DNA from: Hallella bergensis DSM 17361
GTDB taxonomy: Bacteria > Bacteroidota > Bacteroidia > Bacteroidales > Bacteroidaceae
DNA: 64,000 bases
Assembly: GCF_000160535.1 (NCBI RefSeq)
Contig: NZ_GG704780.1
Location: 882,059-946,058, forward strand
Direction: 5' to 3'
The position numbers were made by a program, and so were the translations under genes. The notes under the pieces are model-generated. The model saw only the letters and a list, made by a program, of their open reading frames with translations, ran no database searches and was not told the origin of the DNA. Positions 1 to 8,737 of the stretch are shown in pieces. The stretch's first letter is position 1; each line of letters starts with the position of its first letter.

Positions 1-206
1 ATCTTCCTTTGATAGTGTTATTTTCCTTTCCATTACTTCCCCTTTCTTTTATTGGGCTTAGCTGCGGATTTGAGGTATACCTTTTCCAGTTCTGTCCAAG
101 GAAGAAGATCGCCTAATTCTACTCAGCGATTATTCTTGTCAAGCTCATCAAAAGATGAACGGAACACATCGACAGATAACTGTTTCAAATGTGAAGTATA
201 CTTCAT
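1..206 (-). pseudogene. Decayed N-terminal fragment of a transposase
   Basis: Reading leftwards from an ATG at 206, the translation begins MKYTSHLKQLSVDVF and continues through DKNNR, a TGA stop, then VELGDLLPWTELEKVY. The pattern 'NRWVxLGDxxPWxELExxY' is what I recall from the N-termini of transposases of Bacteroidetes insertion sequences. The TGA sits where the conserved Trp is expected (TGG to TGA), and a second stop follows at 33-35. The fragment runs to the window edge, so the remainder is unknown. It is likely an inactivated insertion-sequence remnant. The family assignment is from memory of motifs and is uncertain. Confidence 0.42.
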
Positions 207-525
207 CTCACTTATGATTTAACACTGTAAAAGTACAAGTTTTATGTTAAACAACCAAAGATAAATCGATGTAATTAATTGTATTTCAAAAAATTATAAA
301 TTATTCAGTAAACACTAATTAAAACAGAGGTCTTCCTTATTTTGTCGAGGATAAAAATGGATTGCTTTTACATTAACCTGCTTGACACATATCTATTAAA
401 TAAAGTTACAATATATATTTTACCCTTAAAATTTGTATAGTCTAAGGTGTTGTTGTAATTTTGCAGTGCATTTCTATATGCTGCGAGGTGCCAAAGTGCA
501 TATCGTATGAGGATAACAAATATTC
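207..525. other. A+T-rich intergenic region upstream of lrgAB
   Basis: About 320 bases with no credible gene, strongly A+T-rich. It holds the presumed lrgA promoter at 432-463. No repeat or hairpin of note was seen otherwise. Confidence 0.6.
432..463 (+). promoter_or_regulatory. Bacteroidetes-type promoter for lrgAB
   Basis: TTTG at 432-435 and TAATTTTG at 456-463 are separated by 20 bases. This matches the Bacteroidetes -33/-7 promoter pattern (TTTG, 19-21 bases, TAnnTTTG). The lrgA ATG lies about 60 bases downstream. Confidence 0.6.
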
Positions 526-957
526 ATGGCACGTCAATTTTTTATTATTTTTGGATGTCTGGCCTTGGGCGAACTGATCGTATGGCTCACCGGTATCAAG
601 CTTCCTTCGAGCATTATAGGCATGCTCCTTCTTACCTTTTTTCTCAAAATGAAATGGGTCAAAATGAGTTGGGTGAAAAATCTTTCTCAGTTTTTGATTT
701 CCAATCTTGGTTTCTTTTTTGTACCACCTGGTGTTGCTATCATGCTGTATCTCGACATTATTGGTGCTCAACTTCTGCCCATTGCCGTGGCTACGGTGGT
801 GAGCACCATCTTGGTGCTGGTGGTGACGGGACATGTGCATCAGAGCGTGATCAAGAGCGAACGTTATGTGATCCACTTTGAGCAGCGTCATCACTGGTTA
901 CACCGACACCACGGTGAAGGATGTGACCGCTGTAAAGAGAAGAAAGATCAAGCCTGA
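526..957 (+). CDS. lrgA: LrgA/CidA family holin-like membrane protein
   Basis: 143 residues, with about four hydrophobic helices in the first 110. The segment GELIVWLTGIKLPSSIIGML and the later FFVPPGVAIM are the family signatures (CidA/LrgA, PF03788). In Gram-positive bacteria these inner-membrane proteins modulate murein hydrolase activity and export of small carboxylates such as pyruvate. The role in Bacteroidetes is little tested. The C-terminal tail (about residues 115-143) is hydrophilic and His-rich and goes slightly beyond the usual length. The partner gene lrgB starts 38 bases downstream, so the pair is almost certainly one transcript from the promoter at 432-463. Confidence 0.85.
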   Translation: MARQFFIIFGCLALGELIVWLTGIKLPSSIIGMLLLTFFLKMKWVKMSWVKNLSQFLISNLGFFFVPPGVAIMLYLDIIGAQLLPIAVATVVSTILVLVVTGHVHQSVIKSERYVIHFEQRHHWLHRHHGEGCDRCKEKKDQA

Positions 958-995
958 GTATTTCTTTACTATAATATACACTTCCACAGTTGTTT

Positions 996-1691
996 ATGGA
1001 TATTCTGTCAAATCAATATGTGCTTCTGGCCCTCACCTTTGCGGTGTTTTATTTCACTCGCTATATGCAGGTGCGTACCCATTGGGTACTTCTCAATCCC
1101 ATTCTCATCACTATAGTGCTCATTATCTGCTATCTCAAGGTCACGGGTGTATCATTTCAAACATATAAGACCACCGGTACGCTTATCGACTTTTGGCTCA
1201 AGCCTGCTATTGTGGCTCTCGGTGTACCACTCTATCAGCAGCTTCATGCCATCAGGCAGTTGTGGTTGCCTATTCTCATTTCCCAACTTGTGGGCTGTCT
1301 TGTGGGCATAGTTAGTGTGGTGCTCACGGCCAAGTTTCTGGGTGCACCGCAGATCATTATCGTATCTTTGGCCAGCAAGTCGGTTACCACGCCTATTGCA
1401 ATGGAGGTTACTGGGTCGTTGGGTGGAATCCCCTCACTGACGGCAGCCATCGTGATCGTCACAGGTCTTATAGGTGCTGTCTTCGGTTATCGCACTCTGG
1501 CTCTGGGCCGTGTGTATAGCCCTATTGCCCGGAGCATATCCATGGGAACTGCTTCACATGCAGTGGGAGCCTCTACAGCTATGGAGTGGAGCAGCAAGCA
1601 TGGAGCGTTTGCGAGTCTGGGCATTACGCTCAATGGTATCCTTACGGCTATGTTTACCCCTGCCATTCTCCAACTGCTGGGTTGTATCTGA
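996..1691 (+). CDS. lrgB: LrgB/CidB family membrane protein
   Basis: 231 residues from the ATG at 996; a TTG six bases upstream is in frame but less likely. The protein is almost wholly hydrophobic, with about seven predicted helices. Family signatures seen include LNPILITI near the N-terminus, FWLKPAIVALGVPLY, LASKSVTTPIAMEV in the middle and GTASHAVGASTAME near the C-terminus (LrgB, PF04172). LrgB works with the LrgA-type protein encoded just upstream in control of autolysis or in transport of small organic acids. Length matches the family and no defect is visible. A weak hairpin with GGGG/CCCC arms at 1783-1800 may end the transcript. Confidence 0.88.
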   Translation: MDILSNQYVLLALTFAVFYFTRYMQVRTHWVLLNPILITIVLIICYLKVTGVSFQTYKTTGTLIDFWLKPAIVALGVPLYQQLHAIRQLWLPILISQLVGCLVGIVSVVLTAKFLGAPQIIIVSLASKSVTTPIAMEVTGSLGGIPSLTAAIVIVTGLIGAVFGYRTLALGRVYSPIARSISMGTASHAVGASTAMEWSSKHGAFASLGITLNGILTAMFTPAILQLLGCI

Positions 1692-1967
1692 TAACTATTT
1701 GTTTTTTTGATGAATGAGAGGACGTGTAAACGCAATAAGGACGTTCAAGGGCTTAATTGCGAATTTGAGGGTAAATTAAAAAATGGGGAATGCTCCCCGT
1801 TTATTCCTTACAAATGCGAAATTAAGTATAAAAAACAAGATAGATGTTACTAAAGCGTTAAAATGTTACATTTTCAGGAAAAATAGACCATGATTTTGAA
1901 ATTCAGCCACTCGACCCGGGAGCATCATGCCGGCTTCGTTGATGTGCCGAACAAACCATGCTGTCAA

Positions 1968-2326
1968 TAAAACTTCACCATAACCGTGTCGAGATTTTCG
2001 GGACAACCAGAAGAAAATGCGCCATGCTCACGACGAATATTTTCGGTCGGCACGGCGCAAATTCTGACGTTGTACGGCGGTTGGGCCTTAACGGCCGCGC
2101 GGTTGGGCTTTCGTGGCGATGCGGCGACAGCCGAGTCGCCGTGCGGTTAAAACCTAATCGCACCGCCATTCACGATGCAATCGCAGACGAAAAAATCAGA
2201 CTGTCGAGGGCTGTTTTGCTAAACGTCTGATTCATAGCAAACTACGAATTACGCGAATTTCTCAAATTTCAGACCACAGGGGCTTTTGTTTTGAAATCAA
2301 CGAAATATAGAAGGCTGTTTGTCAAA
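1968..2326 (+). repeat. Dispersed non-coding repeat, copy A
   Basis: One of four diverged copies of a repeat of about 360 bases; the others are at 12331-12690 (inverted), 27052-27413 and 40107-40470. Shared landmarks in order: an A/T-rich start, CCAG followed by an A-run and GCGCCATG, a G+C-rich middle, CTACGAATTACGCGAATTTC, then TTTGTCAA at the right end. The landmark CTACGAATTACGCGAATTTC is identical in copies A and D. No protein-coding potential is evident. Confidence 0.7.
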
Positions 2327-2344
2327 ATCTTTGAATCCTTTTTT

Positions 2345-2517
2345 AGAGGGAAGAGGGATGAGAGAAGAGGGAAGAATGAAGAGGGAAGAATGAAGAGGGA
2401 AGAATGAAGAGGGAAGAATGAAGAGGGAAGAATGAAGAGGGAAGAATGAAGAGGGAAGAGAGAAGAGAGAAGAGAGAAGAGGGAAGAGGGAAAAGAGAAG
2501 AGGGAAGAGGGAAGAGT
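2345..2517. repeat. Purine-rich tandem repeat (14-bp units)
   Basis: Six perfect head-to-tail units of GAGGGAAGAATGAA at about 2367-2450 are followed by a less regular GAGA/GGGAAGAG tract to 2517. The top strand is nearly all purine. Such tracts are prone to slippage in copy number and can form triplex structures. The tract ends about 100 bases upstream of the -7 element of the GH28 gene. Confidence 0.9.
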
Positions 2518-2621
2518 GCATGAAACGGAAAGATTGGCCCTCGCCGAGAGATTCAGATGCGCTCGGGGTGGCCGAGTTGCAATTATGTTTTTAAAAAATT
2601 CATCAAGTAGTAAAATATTAT

Positions 2622-2629
2622 TATATTTG
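2622..2629 (+). promoter_or_regulatory. -7 promoter element for the GH28 gene
   Basis: TATATTTG matches TAnnTTTG and lies 20 bases before the ATG at 2649. No good -33 TTG was found at the right spacing. Confidence 0.4.
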
Positions 2630-2648
2630 CAAACCAAACGAACATCTG

Positions 2649-3968
2649 ATGCAACAAATCAAAACTTTCTTAATCCTGACGTTGCTGCCCTTGCAAGTGG
2701 CTTTGGCACAACCGAAGATATATAATGTGGTGGACTATGGTGCGGTGGGCAATGGAGTTGCCGACGATGCGGCGGCCATCCAACGTGCCATTGACCAATG
2801 TTCGGCCGACGGGGGAGGACGGGTTTATTTCCCGGTGGGACGAACGTTTCTGGCCGGACCGGTGGAGTTGAAATCGAACATTGAGCTTTATCTGGACGTG
2901 AACGCCACGCTCAAGGCCAATCCCGACGAGCGCATCTATCAGCTGAGTGCTTTTGGCAAAAACAGGGGCGAGGGCATGATGTGGCTTTGGGCCAAGGACA
3001 TCGAGAATCTGCGCATTGGCGGGCGTGGCACGATTCATGGCAACGGCGTGAGCTTTATGGGCAGGGAACTGCACGATTCCTACGAGCTGAAGCCCACCAC
3101 CACTTTCGATCCGCGCCCACATGTGCTCACGCTCATCGGGGTGCGCAACCTGCGCATTAGCGACCTGACCATTAAGGAGGGAGCTTATTGGACGGTGCAT
3201 CTTATCGGGTGCGAGGATGCGGTGATCGAGGGCATCAGTCTTCTGAACAATCTGAAGATACGCAATGGTGACGGCATCGACATCGACCATTCGCGCCATG
3301 TGCGCATTTCCAACTGTTACATCACGTCGGGCGACGACTGCATTTGCCTGAAAAACCGCCGCGAATACCAGGAGTATGGGCCTACCCACGACATCACCGT
3401 GACCAACTGCACGATGACATCGCGCTCGTGCGCCATCAAGATCGGGTCGGAAAACATGGACTCTATATATAATGTGACCATCGACAACTGCATCATCACC
3501 CGCAGCAACCGTGGTCTGGGTATCCAGAACAGGGATGAGGGAACGGTGACCGATGTGTCGTTCTCCAACATCATCATGGACTTGCGGCTGTGGAGCGATG
3601 TGTGGTGGGGTAAGGCCGAACCCATCTACGTGACGAGTTATCCACGTGCCGACGGCAACCATAAGGATGCTAACTGGAGGTTTCCGGAGGGCGAGACCGA
3701 GGGGCGCTGCGGCGAGGTGAGTCGCATCTACTTCAGCAACATCTTCGCCACCTCGGAGAACGGTTGCTTTGTCGGGGGAGATGTTGTGGGCAAGGTGAAT
3801 AACGTGTATTTTAATAATGTCAGGATTCGCCCCGTTCGGGTTACTCATTACCCCAATCCCCAGATAGACCTGCGACCCTGTAAAGGGCAGTCGTTTGTGA
3901 AAGGGCGACCGGACGTATGGTCGCAGCGGGCAACCGACTGCGTGCTCGATGTGGAAATGATGAAGTAG
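2649..3968 (+). CDS. Glycoside hydrolase family 28-like (polygalacturonase-fold) secreted protein
   Basis: 439 residues. Residues 1-20 form a signal peptide ending in ALAQ, which supports the ATG at 2649. A parallel beta-helix follows, opening with VDYGAVGNGVADDAAAIQ as in pectinases. The GH28 acid motifs are visible as NGDGIDID (about residue 205) and SGDDCICLK (about residue 227). The usual catalytic-site GHG motif is absent: the equivalent stretch reads TSRSCAIKIGSE. GH28 enzymes hydrolyse galacturonic-acid linkages in pectin; this divergent form may have another specificity. It is the first gene of PUL1, with SusC 82 bases downstream carrying its own promoter. Fold assignment is firm; activity on pectin is uncertain. 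Confidence 0.8.
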   Translation: MQQIKTFLILTLLPLQVALAQPKIYNVVDYGAVGNGVADDAAAIQRAIDQCSADGGGRVYFPVGRTFLAGPVELKSNIELYLDVNATLKANPDERIYQLSAFGKNRGEGMMWLWAKDIENLRIGGRGTIHGNGVSFMGRELHDSYELKPTTTFDPRPHVLTLIGVRNLRISDLTIKEGAYWTVHLIGCEDAVIEGISLLNNLKIRNGDGIDIDHSRHVRISNCYITSGDDCICLKNRREYQEYGPTHDITVTNCTMTSRSCAIKIGSENMDSIYNVTIDNCIITRSNRGLGIQNRDEGTVTDVSFSNIIMDLRLWSDVWWGKAEPIYVTSYPRADGNHKDANWRFPEGETEGRCGEVSRIYFSNIFATSENGCFVGGDVVGKVNNVYFNNVRIRPVRVTHYPNPQIDLRPCKGQSFVKGRPDVWSQRATDCVLDVEMMK

Positions 3969-4001
3969 CCCGGATGAAACTGGAATGAAACAAGCGGGTG
4001 T

Positions 4002-4009
4002 TATCTTTG
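4002..4009 (+). promoter_or_regulatory. -7 promoter element for PUL1 susC
   Basis: TATCTTTG matches TAnnTTTG. It lies downstream of the longest-ORF start of susC (3985) but upstream of the ATG at 4051. This helps decide that 4051 is the real start. Confidence 0.5.
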
Positions 4010-4050
4010 CACCCAATACAAGCCGAATATATTTTCTAAAACAAATATTC

Positions 4051-7047
4051 ATGTTCAAAGTACGAAATCTAATTCGACAAGAGGCGCGCACGATTGTGCT
4101 CACGGCCTCTCTGTTGCTGTGCAACGTCGCGATGATGGCACAGAGCCAGACGAGTGGTGTGATTACCGACGCCAAAGGTGAGCCGCTCATCGGCGTAACG
4201 GTGATAGAACAGGGCACGGGCAATGGCACCGTGACCGATGTGAACGGGCGCTACACGCTGACCACCACGCGCAAGAATGCCCGACTGAAAGTGTCATACG
4301 TGGGCTATGAGGACCAAATCATCACGCCGGGACAGAGCGTGAGCCTTGCAGAGGACAACAAGACACTGAACGAAGTGGTGGTGGTGGGCTATGGCACGAT
4401 GCGCCGCAAGGACGTCACGTCGTCCATTACTACGGTCAAGGCCGAGGATCTTAACAAAGGTGTGTTTACCGACCCCGGGCAAATGCTCCAAGGCAAGGTG
4501 CCGGGATTGATTGTCACATCGAACGGCGACCCCAATGGTGGGGCGAGCATCACGCTCCGTGGCGCCAGCTCGTTGCGTCCCGGCGAGGCCATGTCGCCCT
4601 ACTATGTCATCGATGGTATTCCCGGTGTAGACATTTCCATGGTGGCTCCCGATGATATTGAGAGCATCGATGTGCTGCGCGATGCCACGGCCACGGCCAT
4701 CTATGGGTCGAAGGCAGCCAACGGTGTGATTATCATTACCACCAAAAGCGGGAAGAAGGGGCAGGAAAGAACCAATGTGAGCTATGCCGGATATGTGGCT
4801 TTTGACCAGGTGCTCAAGACGCTCGACATGGCAACTGCCGATGATATTCGCGGATATGTCAAGGCCAACAACATAGACTATGCCTATGATGGCGGGTCAA
4901 GCACCGACTGGCAAAAGGAGGTTTTGCGCACTGGTATCAGCCATAACCACAGCCTGTCTATCAACGGCGGGTCGAAGAAAACATCTTATATGGCCAGCCT
5001 GAACTACACCAATCGTGAAGGTGTCATCAAAAGTTCTGGCATGGACAGGCTGAATGTGCGTTCGCTCATCACCTCCAGCGTGCTGAAAGACCATTTGGAT
5101 TTGTCGGTGGGTGTCAATGCCATGTATGGCAAACACCAGGGTGTGAAGATGGGTAACGAGGGTGCTTCAGTGCTCGATGCCATGAACTATTTCAACCCGA
5201 CCAATGCCGTGACCAACGCAGACGGCTCATGGGTAGAGGGAATGGGCAGCAAGAACTACAACCCGGTGTCGCTCATCAACGAAGATACGTCTGAGTTCAT
5301 GTGGAAACGCATACAGTTTATTGGCAAGGCCACGCTTCGCATTGTCGACGGATTGACTTGGAGCACCAACTATTCGTATAACAACCGGCAACGCACCTAT
5401 AGTGCGTATGACAGTCGCAAAACCCAATTGGACGGAGTGGCAGACCTGAAAGGACGCGCAACCCGGAACACCTATTTTGGTGACGAGCACACTTTTGAAA
5501 CCTACATGAACTTTGAAAAGACCTTGGCCAAGGTGCATAAGCTGGCGCTCATGGCAGGATATTCCTGGGAAGAAAAGGTGAGCAATGATGGCTTTGGACT
5601 GACCGTGCATAACTTCTTTGACGACAACCTGAAATGGAACAACCTGACTTACGCTGGCGCCATAGACGGTATTCCCGGCGTGGAAAGCGGAGTAAAGGAA
5701 AAAGTAAGAAACATTTCCTTCTATGGGCGTGCCAGCTATTCTTACAATAGCAAGTACATGCTTCAGGCTACCCTGCGTCGCGACGGCTCGTCGGTGTTCG
5801 GCTCCGGACATAAGTGGGGCACCTTCCCGTCTGTTAGTGCCGCTTGGAACATCACGGAAGAAGACTTCATGAAGAACCAAGACGTGCTCTCTAATCTGAA
5901 ACTCCGTTTGGGTTATGGGGTCAGTGGTAATGCATTGGGCTTTGGTGCTTACACGGCAGTGAAAACCTACGGTGGCAACGGTCAGGTGTTTACTTATGAC
6001 GGCAACACCTGGGCAACGCTGGTGGCCACCAAATTGGCCAACCCCGACCTGAAGTGGGAGTCTACGGGCATGTTCAATATTGGTCTCGATTATGCCTTTT
6101 TGGGCGGTCGTATCAATGGCTCCGTTGAGTGGTACAACAAGAAAACCAAAGACTTGATTTGGAGTTATCCCGTTTCTTCGTTTATCTATCCGTTTGGTTG
6201 GATTAATGCCAACGTGGGCGAGATTACCAACCAGGGGGTTGAGTTCTCGGTCAATGTTGATGTCATCCGCGGCAAGGATTTCTCTTGGAACACCGGGTTG
6301 AACCTCTCACACAACAAAAATAAGGTGGATAGGTTGTCCAACGACAAGTACATGACCTCCACTTTTTCGCAGGCCGACCCCATGGTTGCAGGCGTGTCAG
6401 CCAACGGCTACACCCAGCGCATTATCGAGGGCGAGCCTCTCGGGACGTTCTATACCTACGAATTTGCAGGCTATGACGATGCAGGCAAGTCTACCTACTA
6501 TGTGCGTGATGCCGAAACGGGTGCGCGAACGGGCGAGGTGACCAACTCTCCCGAGTACAAGGATCGTACGATCACCGGCTGTGCACAACCCAAACTCAAT
6601 GCGGGTTGGAACAATATGTTCACCTATAAGAACTGGAGCCTGAACATGTTCTTCACCGGTGTGTTTGGCAACGACATCTATAATGGTATGCGTGCCCACT
6701 ATACCGCACCCGATTTCTTCTCCGGCGGCAAGAACGTCTTGAAGGAATTTATCACCGACCGACCTAAAACAGACAACCTTTCGAACATTCCTTCAGACCG
6801 CTTCATAGAGAACGGCAGCTATGTTCGCCTGCAAACGCTTACCCTCGGCTATACCTTCAACAAGTTGGGTGGCTGGCTGCAGAGCATTCAACTGTATGCC
6901 ACCTGTAACAATGTCTTTACCATCACAGGCTACAAGGGTCTCGACCCGGAAATCAACTTGGGTGGTATTGATCCGGGAGTGGATTATCGTTGGAGCAATT
7001 ATCCTCACACACGATCGATGATTGTGGGTGCTAAAATCAACTTCTAA
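4051..7047 (+). CDS. SusC-type TonB-dependent outer-membrane transporter (PUL1)
   Basis: 998 residues from the ATG at 4051. The upstream ATG at 3985 would put a -7 element inside the gene and spoil the signal peptide, which ends near MMAQ. Order: signal peptide, carboxypeptidase-regulatory-like domain (SGVITDAKGEPLIGVTV), TonB box (NEVVVVGYG), plug domain with the SusC hallmark (DATATAIYGSKAANGVIIIT), then a 22-strand barrel ending in GAKINF. It imports oligosaccharides through the outer membrane with the SusD partner 11 bases downstream, powered by TonB/ExbBD. The substrate cannot be read from the sequence. The neighbouring phosphatase-GH92 protein suggests alpha-mannose-containing, possibly phosphorylated, glycans. 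Confidence 0.93.
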   Translation: MFKVRNLIRQEARTIVLTASLLLCNVAMMAQSQTSGVITDAKGEPLIGVTVIEQGTGNGTVTDVNGRYTLTTTRKNARLKVSYVGYEDQIITPGQSVSLAEDNKTLNEVVVVGYGTMRRKDVTSSITTVKAEDLNKGVFTDPGQMLQGKVPGLIVTSNGDPNGGASITLRGASSLRPGEAMSPYYVIDGIPGVDISMVAPDDIESIDVLRDATATAIYGSKAANGVIIITTKSGKKGQERTNVSYAGYVAFDQVLKTLDMATADDIRGYVKANNIDYAYDGGSSTDWQKEVLRTGISHNHSLSINGGSKKTSYMASLNYTNREGVIKSSGMDRLNVRSLITSSVLKDHLDLSVGVNAMYGKHQGVKMGNEGASVLDAMNYFNPTNAVTNADGSWVEGMGSKNYNPVSLINEDTSEFMWKRIQFIGKATLRIVDGLTWSTNYSYNNRQRTYSAYDSRKTQLDGVADLKGRATRNTYFGDEHTFETYMNFEKTLAKVHKLALMAGYSWEEKVSNDGFGLTVHNFFDDNLKWNNLTYAGAIDGIPGVESGVKEKVRNISFYGRASYSYNSKYMLQATLRRDGSSVFGSGHKWGTFPSVSAAWNITEEDFMKNQDVLSNLKLRLGYGVSGNALGFGAYTAVKTYGGNGQVFTYDGNTWATLVATKLANPDLKWESTGMFNIGLDYAFLGGRINGSVEWYNKKTKDLIWSYPVSSFIYPFGWINANVGEITNQGVEFSVNVDVIRGKDFSWNTGLNLSHNKNKVDRLSNDKYMTSTFSQADPMVAGVSANGYTQRIIEGEPLGTFYTYEFAGYDDAGKSTYYVRDAETGARTGEVTNSPEYKDRTITGCAQPKLNAGWNNMFTYKNWSLNMFFTGVFGNDIYNGMRAHYTAPDFFSGGKNVLKEFITDRPKTDNLSNIPSDRFIENGSYVRLQTLTLGYTFNKLGGWLQSIQLYATCNNVFTITGYKGLDPEINLGGIDPGVDYRWSNYPHTRSMIVGAKINF

Positions 7048-7058
7048 CAACTATAACG

Positions 7059-8693
7059 ATGATGAAAACAACTATAAAATACCTGTTCTCGGCATGTCTG
7101 GCCATGCTTGCCGTGGGATGTACAGACTTGAATGTGGATGTCGAGTCTCAATATATAGAATATCCGGGCAGCAAAGAGGCTGTCGAGTCGAAGATGGCCG
7201 GTGTATATTACCAGATGCGCGACTGCTTTGGGCGCCGCTATATGGAAGCCATGGCACTCTCAAGCGACGAGTATACAGCGGTGTCGTACAGTGGAAACTG
7301 GGTGGATGGCTATGCTTATTCCAACACCAGTCTGCACAATTTCAATGCCGAATGTGCCACCATGGACTGGATGAACGTCCTTGGCGAGGGGGTGGTGAAG
7401 GCCAACGAAGTGATCTATTCGAATGCTGATGCCAAGTATATTGCATCTGCGCGCGCCATCCGTGCATACTTCACCTTTATTGAGATGGACTGTTTTGGCG
7501 ATGCTCCTATTGTGGATGAGGCGTATGCCAAGGAGAAAGGAGTTGACATTTCCAGTCGTCAGCCACGGGCAGAAGTAGCTAAGTGGATCGAGTCTGAGTT
7601 GTTGGATATAGCCGAGACGCTTCCCGAGGAAACAACGGGCAATAACTATGGCAAGCCCAACAAATACATGGCCTATGGGCTGTTGGCTCGTTTGTATATC
7701 AACTGGCCTGTTTATACGGCGGCCTCGGTCGACCAATATGATGCGGACAACTACTCCAACGAGAAGCTAAACGACTGTGTGAAGGTCTGCGACAAGATTA
7801 TTTCCTCCGGCAAATTCGAGCTGGGGCCGGTTGCCTATCGTTTTAAATTCGGCCCCAACAACACGGAATTGGTGGAAAGTGGGGAGATAAAGGACTTCAT
7901 TTATGCCATGCCTTACCACACCTTGAATGCTGTTGGTATGCAATATGGGCGCTCGCGGTCGTACAAGGACATCAAGAGCCTCAACCCAAGCTATTTTGGT
8001 GAGAAGATGTCCAACTCCGGTGGAGCCTATATCACGATGACACCGGAGTGTGCAGGACGATTCAATCTGCCGGGCGATGAGCGCAATCTTCACATCCTCA
8101 ACGGAACCGTTCATGTCTACGACCCCGTTACTTTACTTCCGACAAGTCAGGTTTGCTTGGATCGGGCGGGCAATCCCCTTGTCCTTACCCGTGATATCAC
8201 ACTTGTCAATCAGGACGCAACACTCGATGTGGGCGACAATTTAGAGGGTTGGCGACAGGGTAACCGTAGTGTCAAGTGGTTCGTTGTGAACAGCGATTAT
8301 AAGAACGGGCGCAACCAAAGCAACGACCTTCCCCTGATCCGCTATGCCGATATACTACTCATCAAGGCAGAAGCCATCGTGCGTGGGGCGTCGGCAACCA
8401 AAGGCCAGACGGCACAGTCGCTCTTCAACGAGATTCGGTCTTATGTCCATGCACCGACCATCGACCACACCCCTTCGCTGAATGAACTCTATGAGGAGCG
8501 TGGGCGCGAGTTTTTCGACGAGAACCTTCGTCGCATGGATATGATTCGTTTCGGGCACTTCGAGGATGAATACGGCTTCCACAAAAAGGGATTCCCAAAC
8601 GCCAACTTTGACAAGAGGCGCAGAATCTTCCCCTTGCACAAAGCCAATCAGCTTGATGTTAATCCAAATTGGAAGCAGAACCCAGGCTATTGA
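7059..8693 (+). CDS. SusD/RagB-type surface glycan-binding lipoprotein (PUL1)
   Basis: 544 residues. The N-terminus MMKTTIKYLFSACLAMLAVGC is a lipoprotein signal with the lipid-anchored Cys at about 21. The rest fits the SusD/RagB family: helical TPR-like N-terminal half (ASARAIRAYFTFIEMDCFGDAPIV is the usual conserved block, about residues 130-153) and a C-terminal end of the LPLIRYADILLIKAEA / ERGREFFDENLRRMDMIRFG type. It caps the SusC transporter encoded just upstream and delivers glycan to it. A hairpin at 8709-8737 follows the stop, separating it from the downstream enzyme gene. Confidence 0.93.
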   Translation: MMKTTIKYLFSACLAMLAVGCTDLNVDVESQYIEYPGSKEAVESKMAGVYYQMRDCFGRRYMEAMALSSDEYTAVSYSGNWVDGYAYSNTSLHNFNAECATMDWMNVLGEGVVKANEVIYSNADAKYIASARAIRAYFTFIEMDCFGDAPIVDEAYAKEKGVDISSRQPRAEVAKWIESELLDIAETLPEETTGNNYGKPNKYMAYGLLARLYINWPVYTAASVDQYDADNYSNEKLNDCVKVCDKIISSGKFELGPVAYRFKFGPNNTELVESGEIKDFIYAMPYHTLNAVGMQYGRSRSYKDIKSLNPSYFGEKMSNSGGAYITMTPECAGRFNLPGDERNLHILNGTVHVYDPVTLLPTSQVCLDRAGNPLVLTRDITLVNQDATLDVGDNLEGWRQGNRSVKWFVVNSDYKNGRNQSNDLPLIRYADILLIKAEAIVRGASATKGQTAQSLFNEIRSYVHAPTIDHTPSLNELYEERGREFFDENLRRMDMIRFGHFEDEYGFHKKGFPNANFDKRRRIFPLHKANQLDVNPNWKQNPGY

Positions 8694-8708
8694 TAGATTG
8701 TGAAATTC

Positions 8709-8737
8709 AAATGGGCAGGCCGTTGGTCTGCCCATTT
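8709..8737 (+). terminator. Hairpin after PUL1 susD
   Basis: A perfect 10-bp stem (AAATGGGCAG / CTGCCCATTT) with a 9-base loop directly follows susD. There is no strong T-run, so it may be a partial terminator or an mRNA-stabilising hairpin. Confidence 0.5.

Larger units (their letters stand above)
1692..2648. other. Non-coding region between lrgB and PUL1
   Basis: About 960 bases without a credible gene. It contains a weak hairpin at 1783-1800, a dispersed repeat copy at 1968-2326, a purine-rich tandem repeat at 2345-2517 and the GH28 promoter element at 2622-2629. The ORFs crossing the purine tract encode only low-complexity Ser/Leu/Phe/Pro and are artefacts. Confidence 0.7.

Noticed and set aside
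878-1168. 96-codon plus-strand frame overlapping lrgA and lrgB
   Set aside because: It spans the lrgA end and lrgB start in another frame, has no family features, and is explained by the two well-supported genes.
2269-2637. 122-codon minus-strand frame rich in Ser, Leu, Phe and Pro
   Set aside because: It is a reading of the purine-rich 14-bp tandem repeat; the repetitive SSLF/PLHS pattern reflects the DNA repeat and there is no ribosome-site or family evidence.
3985-4050. Longer N-terminus for PUL1 SusC
   Set aside because: The upstream ATG precedes the probable -7 element and would place 22 polar residues before the signal peptide; the ATG at 4051 fits better.
2670-4229. 519-codon open frame on the minus strand opposite the GH28 gene
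   Set aside because: It is the antisense of a clear GH28 protein with a signal peptide and family motifs, has no domain, and arises from the G+C-rich codon pattern. The same holds for long antisense frames at 51365-52933, 55799-57463 and 9966-11192.
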